Shown: positions 41,436-51,955 of the stretch, in pieces
Layout of the letters: every line of letters starts with the position of its first letter
How positions within the stretch are numbered: the stretch's first letter is position 1
DNA from: Beijerinckiaceae bacterium
GTDB taxonomy: Bacteria; Pseudomonadota; Alphaproteobacteria; Rhizobiales; Beijerinckiaceae
DNA: 64,000 nucleotides
Assembly (NCBI GenBank): GCA_027532775.1
Contig: JAPZTO010000011.1
Coordinates: forward strand, 1 to 64,000
Direction of reading: 5' to 3'
Notes under the pieces: model-generated
What the model was told of the DNA's origin: nothing
Database searches by the model: none
What the model saw: only the letters and a program-made list of their open reading frames with translations
Position numbers and translations under genes: made by a program

Positions 41436-42614
41436 ATGACGAGCACGAATGCGGCGGCCATAACGCGCAAATATAGACTGATCATTCTTGGCGCCGGGTT
41501 CTCTCGTCCTGCAGGGTTGCCGCTGGCATCTCACCTCTGGAACGAAATCCGTGAAACGGCTGCAGCGTACCCTTCAGACCTACGCGCTTCCAAATTCAAC
41601 GCCGACCTCGAAAACTATATCGCGTTCCGTAGGGAAGCCGCAGGCGAAGACCTGACGCCCGAGACCGTAGATTTCGAAGATTTCATGCGCTTTCTGGATG
41701 TCGAGCATTTTCTTGGCCTTCGTGGCGGCGACACCTGGAGCCAAGACGGGAATGAAGGAACTGTTGTCACCAAATACCTGATCGGCAAAATTCTAGCGCG
41801 CCACCTCAATGCGTTCGAAACAGTGCCGGACCTCTACATCGAATTCGCGAAGCGCCTTGAGCCTGACGACTACGTTATAACCTTCAACTACGATACGCTC
41901 TTGGAACGCGCGCTCGATGCTGTCGGCAAACCCTACCGCCTGTATCAAACTCGGCTCAAGGAGGTGACGGAGTTTGGTGGCACCGTCGATAACGACAAGG
42001 ACGAAGTTGTTATCCTCAAGATGCATGGCTCCATCGACTGGTTCGATCGTACAGGTTTCGAACGCAGAATTGCCACCCACGCCAAGATGGGAGCGCCACC
42101 TCCTCGCGATATCATATTTTCGGATGAAGCAGGCCTTGGCCTTGAAAGATTGACCGACGGTCCTCGCCCGCAGTCGGACCCTCTGAAAAATATCTACCGC
42201 GCGAAAAACCTGAGGGCGCTCTACGATAAAGAACTCCTGTTCATGGCCACGCCACGTATCCTCCCGCCATCTGCCACCAAGCTGCTTTACGCCACGCGGC
42301 TCAACGATTTCTGGGAGGGAATGGGCAATGGTGGCTACTACAACTACGGCATGGCGATAGTCGGCTTTTCGCTACCCGGGCATGACGAATACGCCCGGCA
42401 GATTCTGTACGGGCTGGTGACGAATTATCAGCGGTATAATTGGGATGAGGACGAGCTGGGCCGCAAAAAAAAGCCGTTGGCCATCGTTGACTTCTTTCCT
42501 GACTCAGCAGCGGAAGCCAGTTTTCGTGATCGCTATCGTTTCGTGGATTGGACGCGGGCAGATCTCAGTGGCACGGGTTTCGATATGGCGAGTTTGGACA
42601 ATATATTTTCCTAG
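41436..42614 (+). CDS. SIR2-domain protein, probable defence NADase
   Basis: A 392-aa SIR2-family protein. The NAD-binding start is LIILGAGFSRPAGLP, the catalytic asparagine region is VITFNYDTLLERAL, and the catalytic histidine lies in ILKMHGSIDW. This layout is that of the SIR2_2 proteins used in Thoeris, Dsr and pAgo systems, where they degrade NAD during infection. The zinc module of sirtuin deacetylases is lacking. The STAND NTPase gene follows after 188 bases on the same strand, and other defence-type genes surround it, so a role in abortive defence is inferred. It may act with the STAND protein or alone. Confidence 0.88.
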   Translation: MTSTNAAAITRKYRLIILGAGFSRPAGLPLASHLWNEIRETAAAYPSDLRASKFNADLENYIAFRREAAGEDLTPETVDFEDFMRFLDVEHFLGLRGGDTWSQDGNEGTVVTKYLIGKILARHLNAFETVPDLYIEFAKRLEPDDYVITFNYDTLLERALDAVGKPYRLYQTRLKEVTEFGGTVDNDKDEVVILKMHGSIDWFDRTGFERRIATHAKMGAPPPRDIIFSDEAGLGLERLTDGPRPQSDPLKNIYRAKNLRALYDKELLFMATPRILPPSATKLLYATRLNDFWEGMGNGGYYNYGMAIVGFSLPGHDEYARQILYGLVTNYQRYNWDEDELGRKKKPLAIVDFFPDSAAEASFRDRYRFVDWTRADLSGTGFDMASLDNIFS

Positions 42615-42802
42615 ACAAGCGACGATTGGGATGCGTCCGCTGAAGCACTCCGCAGCGCCATGCCTAACTATGTGGCACGGCTTTGATTTTGTATAAATTT
42701 TCTTTCCGACTCGGATATATTGTAAAGAACGCATTTTTTGTAATTTTCGCTGGGATTTGTTGTCGTTAATGGCGCAGAGACCCCGAGGATGGCCGAGCAA
42801 TA

Positions 42803-45800
42803 ATGAAGACTGAAATAGACTACGCCCGCATACGTCCTCACGGAGGAAGTCGCGACAAGGGGTTTGAGGAACTGGTTTGCCAGTTGGCATCGCTTGAGCC
42901 GCGAGAAGCCTCCTCGTTCTTCCATCGCAAGGGGACCGGCGCTGACGGCGGTGTTGAGTGCTTTCTGCGCAAATCGGACGGCGCAGAGACCGGCTGGCAA
43001 GCAAAGTATTTCTTTTCGCTCGGCGCTCCTCAGATCGGTCAATTAGATAAATCGATCGAACAAGCCCTTGAGAAGCATCCAAAATTAAACCGCTTTATCG
43101 TTGCGGTCCCATTCGATCTGAGAGATGCGAGGGTTGGAAAACAACAGACTGAACTGGAGCGTTGGGAGTCCTGGACAGCACGCTGGCAAACGAAAGCGGC
43201 TAAGACCGGACGTTCTCTTGAGTTCGAGCTATGGGGTGCCGCCCAGTTGACGGAAAGGCTTAGCCGGGATCTTCCATTGTACCGTGGCCGAGCTGTGTTT
43301 TGGTTCGATGACGCTGTCCTCACTCCATCCTGGTTTCGACAGCGCTTCGAAACGAGCCGAGCGGCACTTGGCGCGCGCTATACACCCGACACCAATATCG
43401 CCCTGCCAATCAGACGTACGATCCAACAATTTTGTCGTGATCCGTCGCTCATGGCAGAAGTCGAAGAGTGGTCATTAAAGATCAACGAGCGCGGCTATCG
43501 CGCTATCGATCAACTGGCCCACTTCGATAACGGCAACGCATTCTCAACAGAGATCGAAGCGATTTCAACGGCATTACAGTCGGTGAATGCGCTTCTTAAC
43601 ACTTTTTCCCCCGAGCCCGACTACGAATTCCCTCTGGAAGTATTGTTGGAGAGCGTAGGCAATTTGCAGCGCGCAGGGAGCGATTCTGCCCGCGCCCTAT
43701 GGGCATATGAACGAAAAGCCGAAGAGAAGCCTGACAGAGAACGATATACGGAGCATACCCTTTATCAACTGAGCGACACGCTCAGTGAAATCATTGAGGA
43801 AATAGAAAGCGACCGCTGGAAAATCGTTAATAGCCGGCGCCTACTCGTATCCGGGGATGCCGGTGTGGGAAAATCCCATTTGTTTGGCGACGTCGTACAA
43901 TATCAGATAGAACGAGAGTGGCCTGCGATCCTCGTTTTAGGAAGCTCGTTGGTTGAGGGAGATCCCTGGAGCCAGATTATTGCCGTACTCGGCTTTCAAG
44001 GCTGGACGACTGATGATCTGCTGGGGGCGCTCGATGCGGCTGGGCAGGCGGCAGGCGTGCGGACTGTTTTGTTCATCGACGCGATCAATGAACGTCATGG
44101 CATAGACCTTTGGGCGCCACGAATTGCCGCCTTCCTCCGATCCATTGAAGGTTATCCTCATCTCGGATTAGCCTTGTCTTGCAGGACAACCTACATTCCT
44201 TACATCGCTCCTGAAGACCAATCCTTCCAAGGTCTCCAGCGTATCGATCATCGAGGATTCGCCGGGCGGCCGGACGCTGCAAACAAATATCTCGATCAGC
44301 GCGGCATCGTTCGGATGGCGGCGCCTAACCTGATTCCGGAATTCTATAATCCCCTCTTTCTCAAAACATGCTGCGACTTCCTCGAAAAGGACGGGCGTAA
44401 GGAGTTACCTCGCGGACTGACAGGGGTGACGGAGATATTCGGATTTTACAGCGATGCGGTAGCGCGATCCATCGAGGTACGACTAAAGCTCGACCGGCGG
44501 CGCAACATCGTTGCGCAAGCGCTGACCAAGCTCGCCACCGCTTTCGACGAGGGCTATCGCGGCTATACGGACATAGGAACAGCGATAGAGATACTCGACA
44601 CACTTCTCCCGCCAGATGGAACAGTAGAAAAAAGCCTGTTGTCACAGCTGGAGAGCGAGGGTGTCATCGCAGTCGAGCCCGTGCGCAATGACGATGGGAA
44701 GTTAATAGAAACGGTCCGGTTCACGTTTGAACGCTACAGCGATCATCGAATCGCCACGCTGCTGCTTGATCGCCATCTCGACCCAGCTAATCCGTCAATA
44801 TCCTTTGCGTCAGGGACACCTCTATATGAGGTCCTGACAGGCGACCGAGCGTACGAACGTGCCGGCGTTATAGAGGCCCTGGCAACGCAGCTCCCTGAGC
44901 GTTGCGGACAAGAATTGCCCGATCTTATAGCGCCGGCAAAACACTCGGATGGCTGGACGATCAGCAATGCCTTTATGGGTAGCCTGCTTTGGCGCAACCA
45001 GCGACACTTTACAAAGCGCACCCTCGAACTGCTTGAGGCCGCGTCAAAGTACACAGGCGAAAGCGAAGTGCTGCGAACGCTTATTGCCATTTCAACCGAG
45101 CCTGACAATCAGTTTAACGCTCGCTTTCTGGACAGTCGCCTAAGGCCAATGCCTATGCCGGATCGAGACGACTTTTGGTCGATGCGAATAATCGACGAAG
45201 GCGAGAACGATGATGGCCCTGTAGAAACACTTATCGCTTGGACGCTCCAAAACGGCTTTTACCCGATTGACGAACAGCGGTCAGAATTGACGGCAATTGC
45301 ATTGAGCTGGCTTTTAACGACGAGCCATCGCGCCGTCCGTGACCGCGCAACTAAGGCATTGTCAACACTGCTAGCCCCTAGACTTGGGTTGGCAGCTCGA
45401 TTGGTGCGTGAATTTGCGGCAGTGAATGATCCATACGTGGTGGACCGTGTGTTCTCGGCCGCCTATGGCGCCGCGCTGCAAGGTGTTGACAGCGCGGCAC
45501 TATCCGAATTGGCTGGGAGCGTTTGGGACACTACGTTCGCGGAAGGCAGACCTCCAACTCACATCCTTATCCGTGACCATGCGCGAGGTATAATCGAATT
45601 AGCGGCGCACCGCGGCGTACTGCCGGAGAAAGTGGATTTAACGAAAGCACGGCCTCCCTATCAAAGCGACTGGCCGCTGGAAGAGGTGCCGGCTGAGTTG
45701 GTCGAAGAATATAAGCAAGATTATCCCGGGGGGCGCTACACGGACAGTATTGTCAGCTCAACTGTCAACGACGGTGATTTTGCTCGATACGTGATCGACT

Positions 45801-47392
45801 CCTGCGTCAGTGGTTGGACAGCATTCGGAATCGAATGCGCTGGCAAAGACCGAAGCTCGCTGTTCAAATCCTGGCAGCAGGATTTAGCTCACAAGAACGC
45901 TGCGGCCGCCAAGCAATTGACTAAGGTATTCGACGCAGCTGAAGCCTTGCGAGCTGCGCAAAAACATCGCTCGCTACGTATTGAAATCGTCCTTGTGTCG
46001 CCAGGCGAAAAAAAGCCGCCCAAATCGGCCAAATCAGCAGAAGAGATTGAAGAGGAAAAACTCGAGCGCAAGCTAAAAAGCGCCGAGAAAAAACTGCGCT
46101 CCGCAATGACTGATGAAGAATGGAGCGACTATCAACTCTACGGTCAAGCCAACGTATATGCTGACACCTACTCTCGGCGAGGCTTTTCATGGCCACCAAG
46201 ACCGGATAGGCAGGCCATGAGGCGATGGGTATGCAAGCGGGCGCATGATCTCGGATGGACCTCTGACAGGTTCGCCAAGCAGGAGAGAAACATTGGCTCA
46301 TCTGGGAGAATGGAGCATCGGGTCGAGAGGATCGGCAAAAAATATCAATGGATTGCCCTGCATGAATTGACCGCCCATCTGGCTGACCATCTAGCCTACA
46401 GTGAATATTTTGGCGAAGAGCTTCGCGTATTCGACGGTCCATGGAATATGCGCGGGCGCGACATTGATCCATCCCTTCTCGTGGAACAATCTAATGGTGA
46501 CGGATGGCGTGCATGGGATCCGACGTGGTGGATGCCTGCAATTGTGCAGATGAAGTCAGTGCCTCCGGCGGCGAGGCTCGCTTGGCTCGACAGCGACGAC
46601 GACTTTGTCAACAGCGAGACGATGATCCGCGTCAGGGACCCAAGCACAGGACGTTACTGGTTCGTACTTGAGGAGTTTGCAAGCTGGCACCAATGGGGAG
46701 TTCATCGAGGCGACAAGGAGATGGAGCGCAAAACGTGGTTTTCTCTCAAGAGTTTCCTTGTACGCGCAGCCGATGCGGAAGCCGTTGTTCAGCGCCTATC
46801 TGGGCGCGACTTGAACGGCAGGAATTTACCTGACCTGGAAATTCCTTGGCGCGGCTACCTGGGAGAGTACCCATGGCATCCTGTGTATTCCGACATAGAG
46901 CATTGGGTTCCCGCGGACCGACGGTATGGCTTACCTGCACCAGCTCAACCGACAGTATCGACGTATAGCGCCGAGCGTGGCGGTTACGATTTTTCTCTCA
47001 GCGACAGCCTTAGCTTCTTTATTCCGGCGCCCGGCCTTATCGCTGGGCTGGGCCTTGGCTTATCCAATGGCAGAGAACTCACATACGCCGACCGGAAGGG
47101 GGACTTATGCTTTTTCGATCCATCGACGAAAGAACCAGGTCCGAGCGCAGCTTTGGTGGATGAAGTGGCATTCACCAATTTTCTCAGGCGCGAGAATCTT
47201 GAGCCAATATGGGTAATCTCAGGCGAAAAAAGCGTACACGGCGGGCGCTCACATGGACGGGGCTATGGCGGCGCCCGCTCTTTCACTTCTATCTACAGGC
47301 GTGAGCGGGATGGCTTCTCCAGGCAAGATTTTTTCTACAGGCACGTTCCTTCTCCAGATCAACTCAATGAGTTGCTGGGATCTACTTCCTGA
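42803..47392 (+). CDS. Avs-like STAND NTPase with N-terminal Mrr-like nuclease
   Basis: A 1529-aa protein. Residues 1-150 form an Mrr-type restriction nuclease: GFEELVCQL, then GTGADGGVEC with Asp48, and WQAKYF with Lys68. A STAND ATPase follows: Walker A SGDAGVGKSH (about 351-360), Walker B TVLFIDAINE (about 420-430), and the sensor arginine in LALSCRTTYIP. The C-terminal 900 residues form a long helical repeat-like region with a charged coiled coil (EEIEEEKLERKLKSAEKKL). Length and order match the Avs family (AVAST; Avs4 carries an Mrr nuclease), which senses phage proteins and then cleaves DNA. The plus-strand SIR2 gene lies just upstream. I cannot assign the Avs subtype with certainty. 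Confidence 0.85.
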   Translation: MKTEIDYARIRPHGGSRDKGFEELVCQLASLEPREASSFFHRKGTGADGGVECFLRKSDGAETGWQAKYFFSLGAPQIGQLDKSIEQALEKHPKLNRFIVAVPFDLRDARVGKQQTELERWESWTARWQTKAAKTGRSLEFELWGAAQLTERLSRDLPLYRGRAVFWFDDAVLTPSWFRQRFETSRAALGARYTPDTNIALPIRRTIQQFCRDPSLMAEVEEWSLKINERGYRAIDQLAHFDNGNAFSTEIEAISTALQSVNALLNTFSPEPDYEFPLEVLLESVGNLQRAGSDSARALWAYERKAEEKPDRERYTEHTLYQLSDTLSEIIEEIESDRWKIVNSRRLLVSGDAGVGKSHLFGDVVQYQIEREWPAILVLGSSLVEGDPWSQIIAVLGFQGWTTDDLLGALDAAGQAAGVRTVLFIDAINERHGIDLWAPRIAAFLRSIEGYPHLGLALSCRTTYIPYIAPEDQSFQGLQRIDHRGFAGRPDAANKYLDQRGIVRMAAPNLIPEFYNPLFLKTCCDFLEKDGRKELPRGLTGVTEIFGFYSDAVARSIEVRLKLDRRRNIVAQALTKLATAFDEGYRGYTDIGTAIEILDTLLPPDGTVEKSLLSQLESEGVIAVEPVRNDDGKLIETVRFTFERYSDHRIATLLLDRHLDPANPSISFASGTPLYEVLTGDRAYERAGVIEALATQLPERCGQELPDLIAPAKHSDGWTISNAFMGSLLWRNQRHFTKRTLELLEAASKYTGESEVLRTLIAISTEPDNQFNARFLDSRLRPMPMPDRDDFWSMRIIDEGENDDGPVETLIAWTLQNGFYPIDEQRSELTAIALSWLLTTSHRAVRDRATKALSTLLAPRLGLAARLVREFAAVNDPYVVDRVFSAAYGAALQGVDSAALSELAGSVWDTTFAEGRPPTHILIRDHARGIIELAAHRGVLPEKVDLTKARPPYQSDWPLEEVPAELVEEYKQDYPGGRYTDSIVSSTVNDGDFARYVIDSCVSGWTAFGIECAGKDRSSLFKSWQQDLAHKNAAAAKQLTKVFDAAEALRAAQKHRSLRIEIVLVSPGEKKPPKSAKSAEEIEEEKLERKLKSAEKKLRSAMTDEEWSDYQLYGQANVYADTYSRRGFSWPPRPDRQAMRRWVCKRAHDLGWTSDRFAKQERNIGSSGRMEHRVERIGKKYQWIALHELTAHLADHLAYSEYFGEELRVFDGPWNMRGRDIDPSLLVEQSNGDGWRAWDPTWWMPAIVQMKSVPPAARLAWLDSDDDFVNSETMIRVRDPSTGRYWFVLEEFASWHQWGVHRGDKEMERKTWFSLKSFLVRAADAEAVVQRLSGRDLNGRNLPDLEIPWRGYLGEYPWHPVYSDIEHWVPADRRYGLPAPAQPTVSTYSAERGGYDFSLSDSLSFFIPAPGLIAGLGLGLSNGRELTYADRKGDLCFFDPSTKEPGPSAALVDEVAFTNFLRRENLEPIWVISGEKSVHGGRSHGRGYGGARSFTSIYRRERDGFSRQDFFYRHVPSPDQLNELLGSTS

Positions 47393-47772
47393 ACTGAAAT
47401 AAAGCGACCCCAACAGCGATAGGGCATAGCAAGGTCCGCCTTCGATGGCATTCGAAGCCTTCTCAACAAAGACATCATACGCCGACTTGAACATCGCCTT
47501 CGCTGCCGACGTTCGTTTTCTCCCATTCCTAGCCAAAACCTGCCAGTCCGCTTCCGGCCCCAAGGCTGACGGCTATGCCCCCGTTTCAGACACTCAAGGT
47601 TACATATGCAAACGCTGAAAGCCGATATGGATGAAATTCTATTGGCCTCCGGCGTTCCCGGGACAGTTCAATCCCGATGGTGGCAAAATCAAAGTAGGAA
47701 TCCACCGAAGAACTGCCCCGAAACTGTTCAAACAAACCAAGTCAGCTCTCTATTTCAGCTCACGCGAGCGAC
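47393..47772. other. 380-bp region between convergent STAND and NACHT genes
   Basis: I find no convincing gene. A plus-strand frame from 47606 (MQTLKADMDEILLASG, about 56 codons) and a minus-strand frame from 47563 both overlap coding sequence or lack ribosome binding sites and family matches. Both flanking genes end into this region, so transcription terminators are expected, but I see no strong hairpin with a U-run. Confidence 0.4.
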
Positions 47773-50700
47773 CTAAATAATCGGCCTTGAAACGTCTAGG
47801 ACAACAACTTCTATTCGCCCCCTTTCGCCTTCGCTCAGGCTCATTACTAATTCCTCACGCAATTCGTTAGGGCTGGATGGCATTACGCCGCCATTCTGTC
47901 TTGCGGGTAAATTCTTTCCACGCACGTTTCCAAACCAAAGAACCAGATAAATGCCACGACCATCCGTGCGCCAATCACGGCAATATCTCTCATCAAGCTG
48001 AGTTTTTGATGCATCCCAAATTTCGGGATGCCATTGCCCTTTGATCTCAATTGGTAGGCCTTGGCCGAGGATCGATGCATATATATCTACGCGCGTCTTG
48101 TCTGGCATCGGAAGTTCAGGGAACATCTCAACCGCGCCCCCAAGGCGCGGTCGCAATAGGTCAATCAATCGATCGCGACAGGTATTTTCTTTTTTTGGGC
48201 GGTCTGCGCTCCAAAATACTTCACATCCATCGGTGTCCGCATCTTTAATATATTTTTGTATATCAGCTATGCGATCAAGGATCACATTTTTCAAATCAGC
48301 GACACTCTGAGGACATGAGTTAAACAATATATTCTTTACGCTATCCATTGACGGTATTTTATATTCACTGTCTCGCCGGCTGCGTCTTTGTTCATGCGCT
48401 ACGTGCCGAATATGATCGCGATATCCAGTTGTATTTAGCGATTGCTCAAGCCGCTCCAGAGCTTCGGTGCCTTCTGCTGTTCGGTCGTTGCCTATTGCAT
48501 TTATCGCGTATCGAATAAATTCGCTGGCATCCCACGGGTTCTGATCGCCACTCCATGCTCCTGCAGGATGGCCTACCATTGGCCACTGATGCGCAAACTT
48601 CTCTACGATCGCAGCATACCTTTCGATGCTTAGTGCCAGTCCCGCCCGCTCTGTTCTATCTGGCAGCACTATCGACTTGATCGACCAAATCAATTTTTTT
48701 GCCATCAGTTTGGGATGTTGAGACAACGACGCCAATGTGGATGGAGCCACGCAGAATGCCGCGGCAACCCACAAATCCTTGCAGTCGTCATGTAGGGTTT
48801 CGAGAGTTGCAATCCTCTCAGCGATCAGCTCGTTCAAATCCGTCTTATCACCACCAGCTAGAAGAAGTTGGATAAGTTCGCTCTGGCTGTTGGATGATGC
48901 GCTTGGAAATTTTCGAAGCCATCTCAGCGCCAGCTTAGGGGAAAAGGTTCGAAAAATTGGCTCTCGGACTAAACGATAAAGCCCTGTTACGTACTGTTTG
49001 CTCGCGGCAAGCTGAGGCTCAATGATTGTGGTGACGAATTTTTCTGCACTCTTGTTGTCTCGAAAGACGCATTTTTCCAAGGATTTTTCTATTTCTTCAC
49101 CGAGTTTTGTCGAGTTGAATTCCGGCATGTCCCACCAAATGCCGAGAACAGCGCAAGCAATATTTTGCGAAAGAATTTCAAGATTTTTCCCGGATCGGAC
49201 GAGCTCCGAAACTCCTGCGAGCATGACGGGCTCCGCCGTCCACACTTTGCTCTCGGTACGAATTGAACAAATCTTCGCTAGATCTGGTAAATCCTCACGC
49301 TGAAGTGCGGCCACAAAGCCTTGAAGTGCAGCTTGGGCGACCTCTTCGCCGACCCATTCGACCAGCCTTGCGTGAGGATCAGCATCGCTTGGCAGGTCCG
49401 AGTATCGGTCCAAATAGGCACGTGCGAGCGAATTGAGCGCTCCGATATGATTGCCATTGGCAATCTCGGGCAGGTCTTTGTTAAATTGCGCACGATGCGC
49501 TAAAAATTTTGCCTTCCGTTTCGCTTCATATTGCTGTTGCCGCGTCCGCTCTTCCGCTTCATAGTCACGCGTAGGCGGCTGTGTTATCGCGTCGAAGACT
49601 GCGCCGAGACCTTGATGATTTTGAATACCTTTGTCGATTGAGGCCTGTAGTTTCTCATAAACATTACCGCGACGCCAAAAGGCACGGACTAAATCCTCCC
49701 AAAGCGATAACTGATGTGGGGTCGGCTGGGGCGTTCCGGCAATCTCCGTCAAGAAGAAAGCTGCGTCATCGACCGAAATTGCCAGTCCGGAAATCGCGCT
49801 CGATAACTCATGGACTATTGCCATCCATGGACCACCGTCGATCGTTTCATCGTATAAAACCAACCTCTGCACCTCACGGCGAAAGGCATCGTCGGCCAGC
49901 AGATATTTCCTGATTTTGTCTTTTTCCTCACTCAGATATCCGAAGCGGCCCTCGAGCCGGCCAACCCAAGACCAGAACCGAGCAGGGTCAACGGGCCCAC
50001 TTTTGATTACGGATGCAAGCAAGCGCTCAATAACTGACGTCATGCTCCTCCCAGGATGCCAGTGACGTGCGCGTGGCCTCTCTGCAATCCGCTTGGCTAT
50101 GCAATCAAGAACGGCCTTCCCAAGTTCAATCGGCGTCCTGGCTACCAGCTTGTAATCTGAGACAACAACCCGAGCTTCTCGTCGTTCCGACTCATTCAAG
50201 CCGTTCAATGCTACTAGCGCATCGGCAATGATTTCAGCCGAGAACTGGTCAGGACCGACGTCTCCGATGATCTCGACTGCAAGACGCCAGCTGTCGTGTT
50301 TTTTCTGCGTGAGGAGTTCAACAATCACAGCCTGCCAGTCGACCGTAAGGCCAGACTTCGCGAGCGCCTCGGACGCCGCGCTCCGTTCGACAAAAGGCGC
50401 CGCAGAAGCCTGTATGAGCGCCATTAACTCAGGCAAAATTTCATAAGTTAGAGCTGCCCCGGCCAATGATTCGAGTATCAAGGCGGAAAGTTGGATGTGT
50501 CGTTGCGGGCTGGTGATAAGCGAGACAATTTCGGCCTTCAGCTCCGGTCTCACCAATCCTTCCGTAGCTCGAATACTCCAGTCTTCGCTTCGAAAGTATG
50601 GATCATCATCAGCAAGTTTTGTTAGAGCTCTCAAGAGCTGGCGTGCACTTTGCGGCTCAAGTGCGCTCGTTTCGCCGTATCGAAGAAAGCCGTATGGGTC

Positions 50701-51783
50701 CGCGTCAATGCACCGACCGCGAACCTTCGGCGAGAAAAACCCAAGCCATGCATGCAGTCCACGAAGAGCTGAGGGCACTCCACTATTGAATTGTAAAAGC
50801 TGAAAAAGTCGTCTCTCGGAGAGGTTTTCTCCTAACTTCTGGCCTAGCCAGCGTGCGGCAAGGAATTCAGCCACAATTCGGTGGACGGGAACCATAAGGT
50901 CTTCTGCATCAGGCTTAAACAGCCGCGTTCGGACGACCGTCGAAGGGTCAATTGCTAGGTTGATATCATTGAATGATGCTAGAGGTATGAACCCGTCAGG
51001 CGTATTGCGCCTGTTGTTCGTTGCAATCCCGACCAAACCACTTAAGAGTAATTGTGCGAAAACGCATCCTGCAGACTGCAAAATCGATTGCGAACTAGCC
51101 TGCGCCTGTTTCGATTGATCGTGCGCAACGTTATCTTCGATGCATAGCAGCTGAGTAGCGCGGTCTAGTAGTTCCACCTTAGTTGCCGGTAGGCCCGCAT
51201 CTCGAAGCCAGACTTCGGCCAAGAGAGAAAGCGTCAACGGATTTCCAACAAGCGCAGTAAGGTTTCGATGTTTGATTGCCGACAACAATTGGTCTGCATC
51301 TATGCTGGAGCCGTACTGAGTAAGGAATAATTTTGCCTGCTCCGAATTGAACGGAAGTATATGAACTGGGACAGGAGCAACACCATAATCGGCTTCAAAT
51401 TTTGCTCGATTTGCCGCGCCAGTCCAATCAGCCGCTCTACAGGAAATTATTACGTTCGGATTTTTCATTCCGCTAAGACGATTAAGTACCTTGTCGATCG
51501 CGGGTTCCGCATTTGAAGCAGCAATTTCATCTAGGCCGTCGACAATAATCGGATTATTCGACGGGGTTATATATTGTGAGGTGTTCGAATTCCTACAAAA
51601 TGCTCCAGCATCCACCCGTAGGGCACCCAGTGAGGCGCTAATCTGCTTCGTAAGTTCTGTTTTTCCAATCCCGGGTTCACCCAAAAGCACAACAACTCGC
51701 CCAAGAGCTGCAATGTCAGATTCTTTTACAATACGTTCATCCTTCGAGCCTTTTGCGGCGATCATTGTCCGGCAGATATACAT
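47773..51783 (-). CDS. NACHT-type STAND protein with C-terminal PD-(D/E)XK nuclease
   Basis: A 1336-aa protein. The NTPase begins almost at the N-terminus: Walker A LLGEPGIGKTEL (about 34-45), Walker B PIIVDGLDEIA (about 78-88), and VIISCRAADW. A very long helical-repeat region follows. At about 1225-1300 a restriction-type nuclease core appears: DKTRVDIYASILGQGLPIEI, then KGQWHPEIWD, with Asp, Glu and Lys in PD-(D/E)XK spacing. In most NACHT defence proteins the effector is N-terminal, so a C-terminal effector is notable. ATG 51783 is preceded by GAGGGGATTGAGG. It is convergent with the Avs-like gene. Sensing of phage and DNA cleavage is inferred. GC content is low for this window. Confidence 0.82.
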   Translation of the reverse strand: MYICRTMIAAKGSKDERIVKESDIAALGRVVVLLGEPGIGKTELTKQISASLGALRVDAGAFCRNSNTSQYITPSNNPIIVDGLDEIAASNAEPAIDKVLNRLSGMKNPNVIISCRAADWTGAANRAKFEADYGVAPVPVHILPFNSEQAKLFLTQYGSSIDADQLLSAIKHRNLTALVGNPLTLSLLAEVWLRDAGLPATKVELLDRATQLLCIEDNVAHDQSKQAQASSQSILQSAGCVFAQLLLSGLVGIATNNRRNTPDGFIPLASFNDINLAIDPSTVVRTRLFKPDAEDLMVPVHRIVAEFLAARWLGQKLGENLSERRLFQLLQFNSGVPSALRGLHAWLGFFSPKVRGRCIDADPYGFLRYGETSALEPQSARQLLRALTKLADDDPYFRSEDWSIRATEGLVRPELKAEIVSLITSPQRHIQLSALILESLAGAALTYEILPELMALIQASAAPFVERSAASEALAKSGLTVDWQAVIVELLTQKKHDSWRLAVEIIGDVGPDQFSAEIIADALVALNGLNESERREARVVVSDYKLVARTPIELGKAVLDCIAKRIAERPRARHWHPGRSMTSVIERLLASVIKSGPVDPARFWSWVGRLEGRFGYLSEEKDKIRKYLLADDAFRREVQRLVLYDETIDGGPWMAIVHELSSAISGLAISVDDAAFFLTEIAGTPQPTPHQLSLWEDLVRAFWRRGNVYEKLQASIDKGIQNHQGLGAVFDAITQPPTRDYEAEERTRQQQYEAKRKAKFLAHRAQFNKDLPEIANGNHIGALNSLARAYLDRYSDLPSDADPHARLVEWVGEEVAQAALQGFVAALQREDLPDLAKICSIRTESKVWTAEPVMLAGVSELVRSGKNLEILSQNIACAVLGIWWDMPEFNSTKLGEEIEKSLEKCVFRDNKSAEKFVTTIIEPQLAASKQYVTGLYRLVREPIFRTFSPKLALRWLRKFPSASSNSQSELIQLLLAGGDKTDLNELIAERIATLETLHDDCKDLWVAAAFCVAPSTLASLSQHPKLMAKKLIWSIKSIVLPDRTERAGLALSIERYAAIVEKFAHQWPMVGHPAGAWSGDQNPWDASEFIRYAINAIGNDRTAEGTEALERLEQSLNTTGYRDHIRHVAHEQRRSRRDSEYKIPSMDSVKNILFNSCPQSVADLKNVILDRIADIQKYIKDADTDGCEVFWSADRPKKENTCRDRLIDLLRPRLGGAVEMFPELPMPDKTRVDIYASILGQGLPIEIKGQWHPEIWDASKTQLDERYCRDWRTDGRGIYLVLWFGNVRGKNLPARQNGGVMPSSPNELREELVMSLSEGERGRIEVVVLDVSRPII

Positions 51784-51955
51784 GCCTCAATCCCCTCGAT
51801 TGTATCGGCCTGAAGAAAACTTAAACACTTGGATCATTTCTGAGAAGGCAGCAATGTCACGGCAATGCGCCAACACCGGCCCTTCCGGTTCCGGCCCCAC
51901 AGCCGCCATTCCGGGACGGCACCCGCCCCCGCTCAGGCAACCGCGCTAACAGTTC

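Noticed and set aside
47249-47563. 104-codon minus-strand frame past the end of the STAND gene
   Set aside because: Overlaps the STAND coding end, no ribosome binding site, no family match; kept only as a remark on the intergenic region.
47606-47775. Short plus-strand frame starting MQTLKADMDEIL
   Set aside because: About 56 codons with no ribosome binding site or homologue that I recognise, and it runs into the NACHT gene end.
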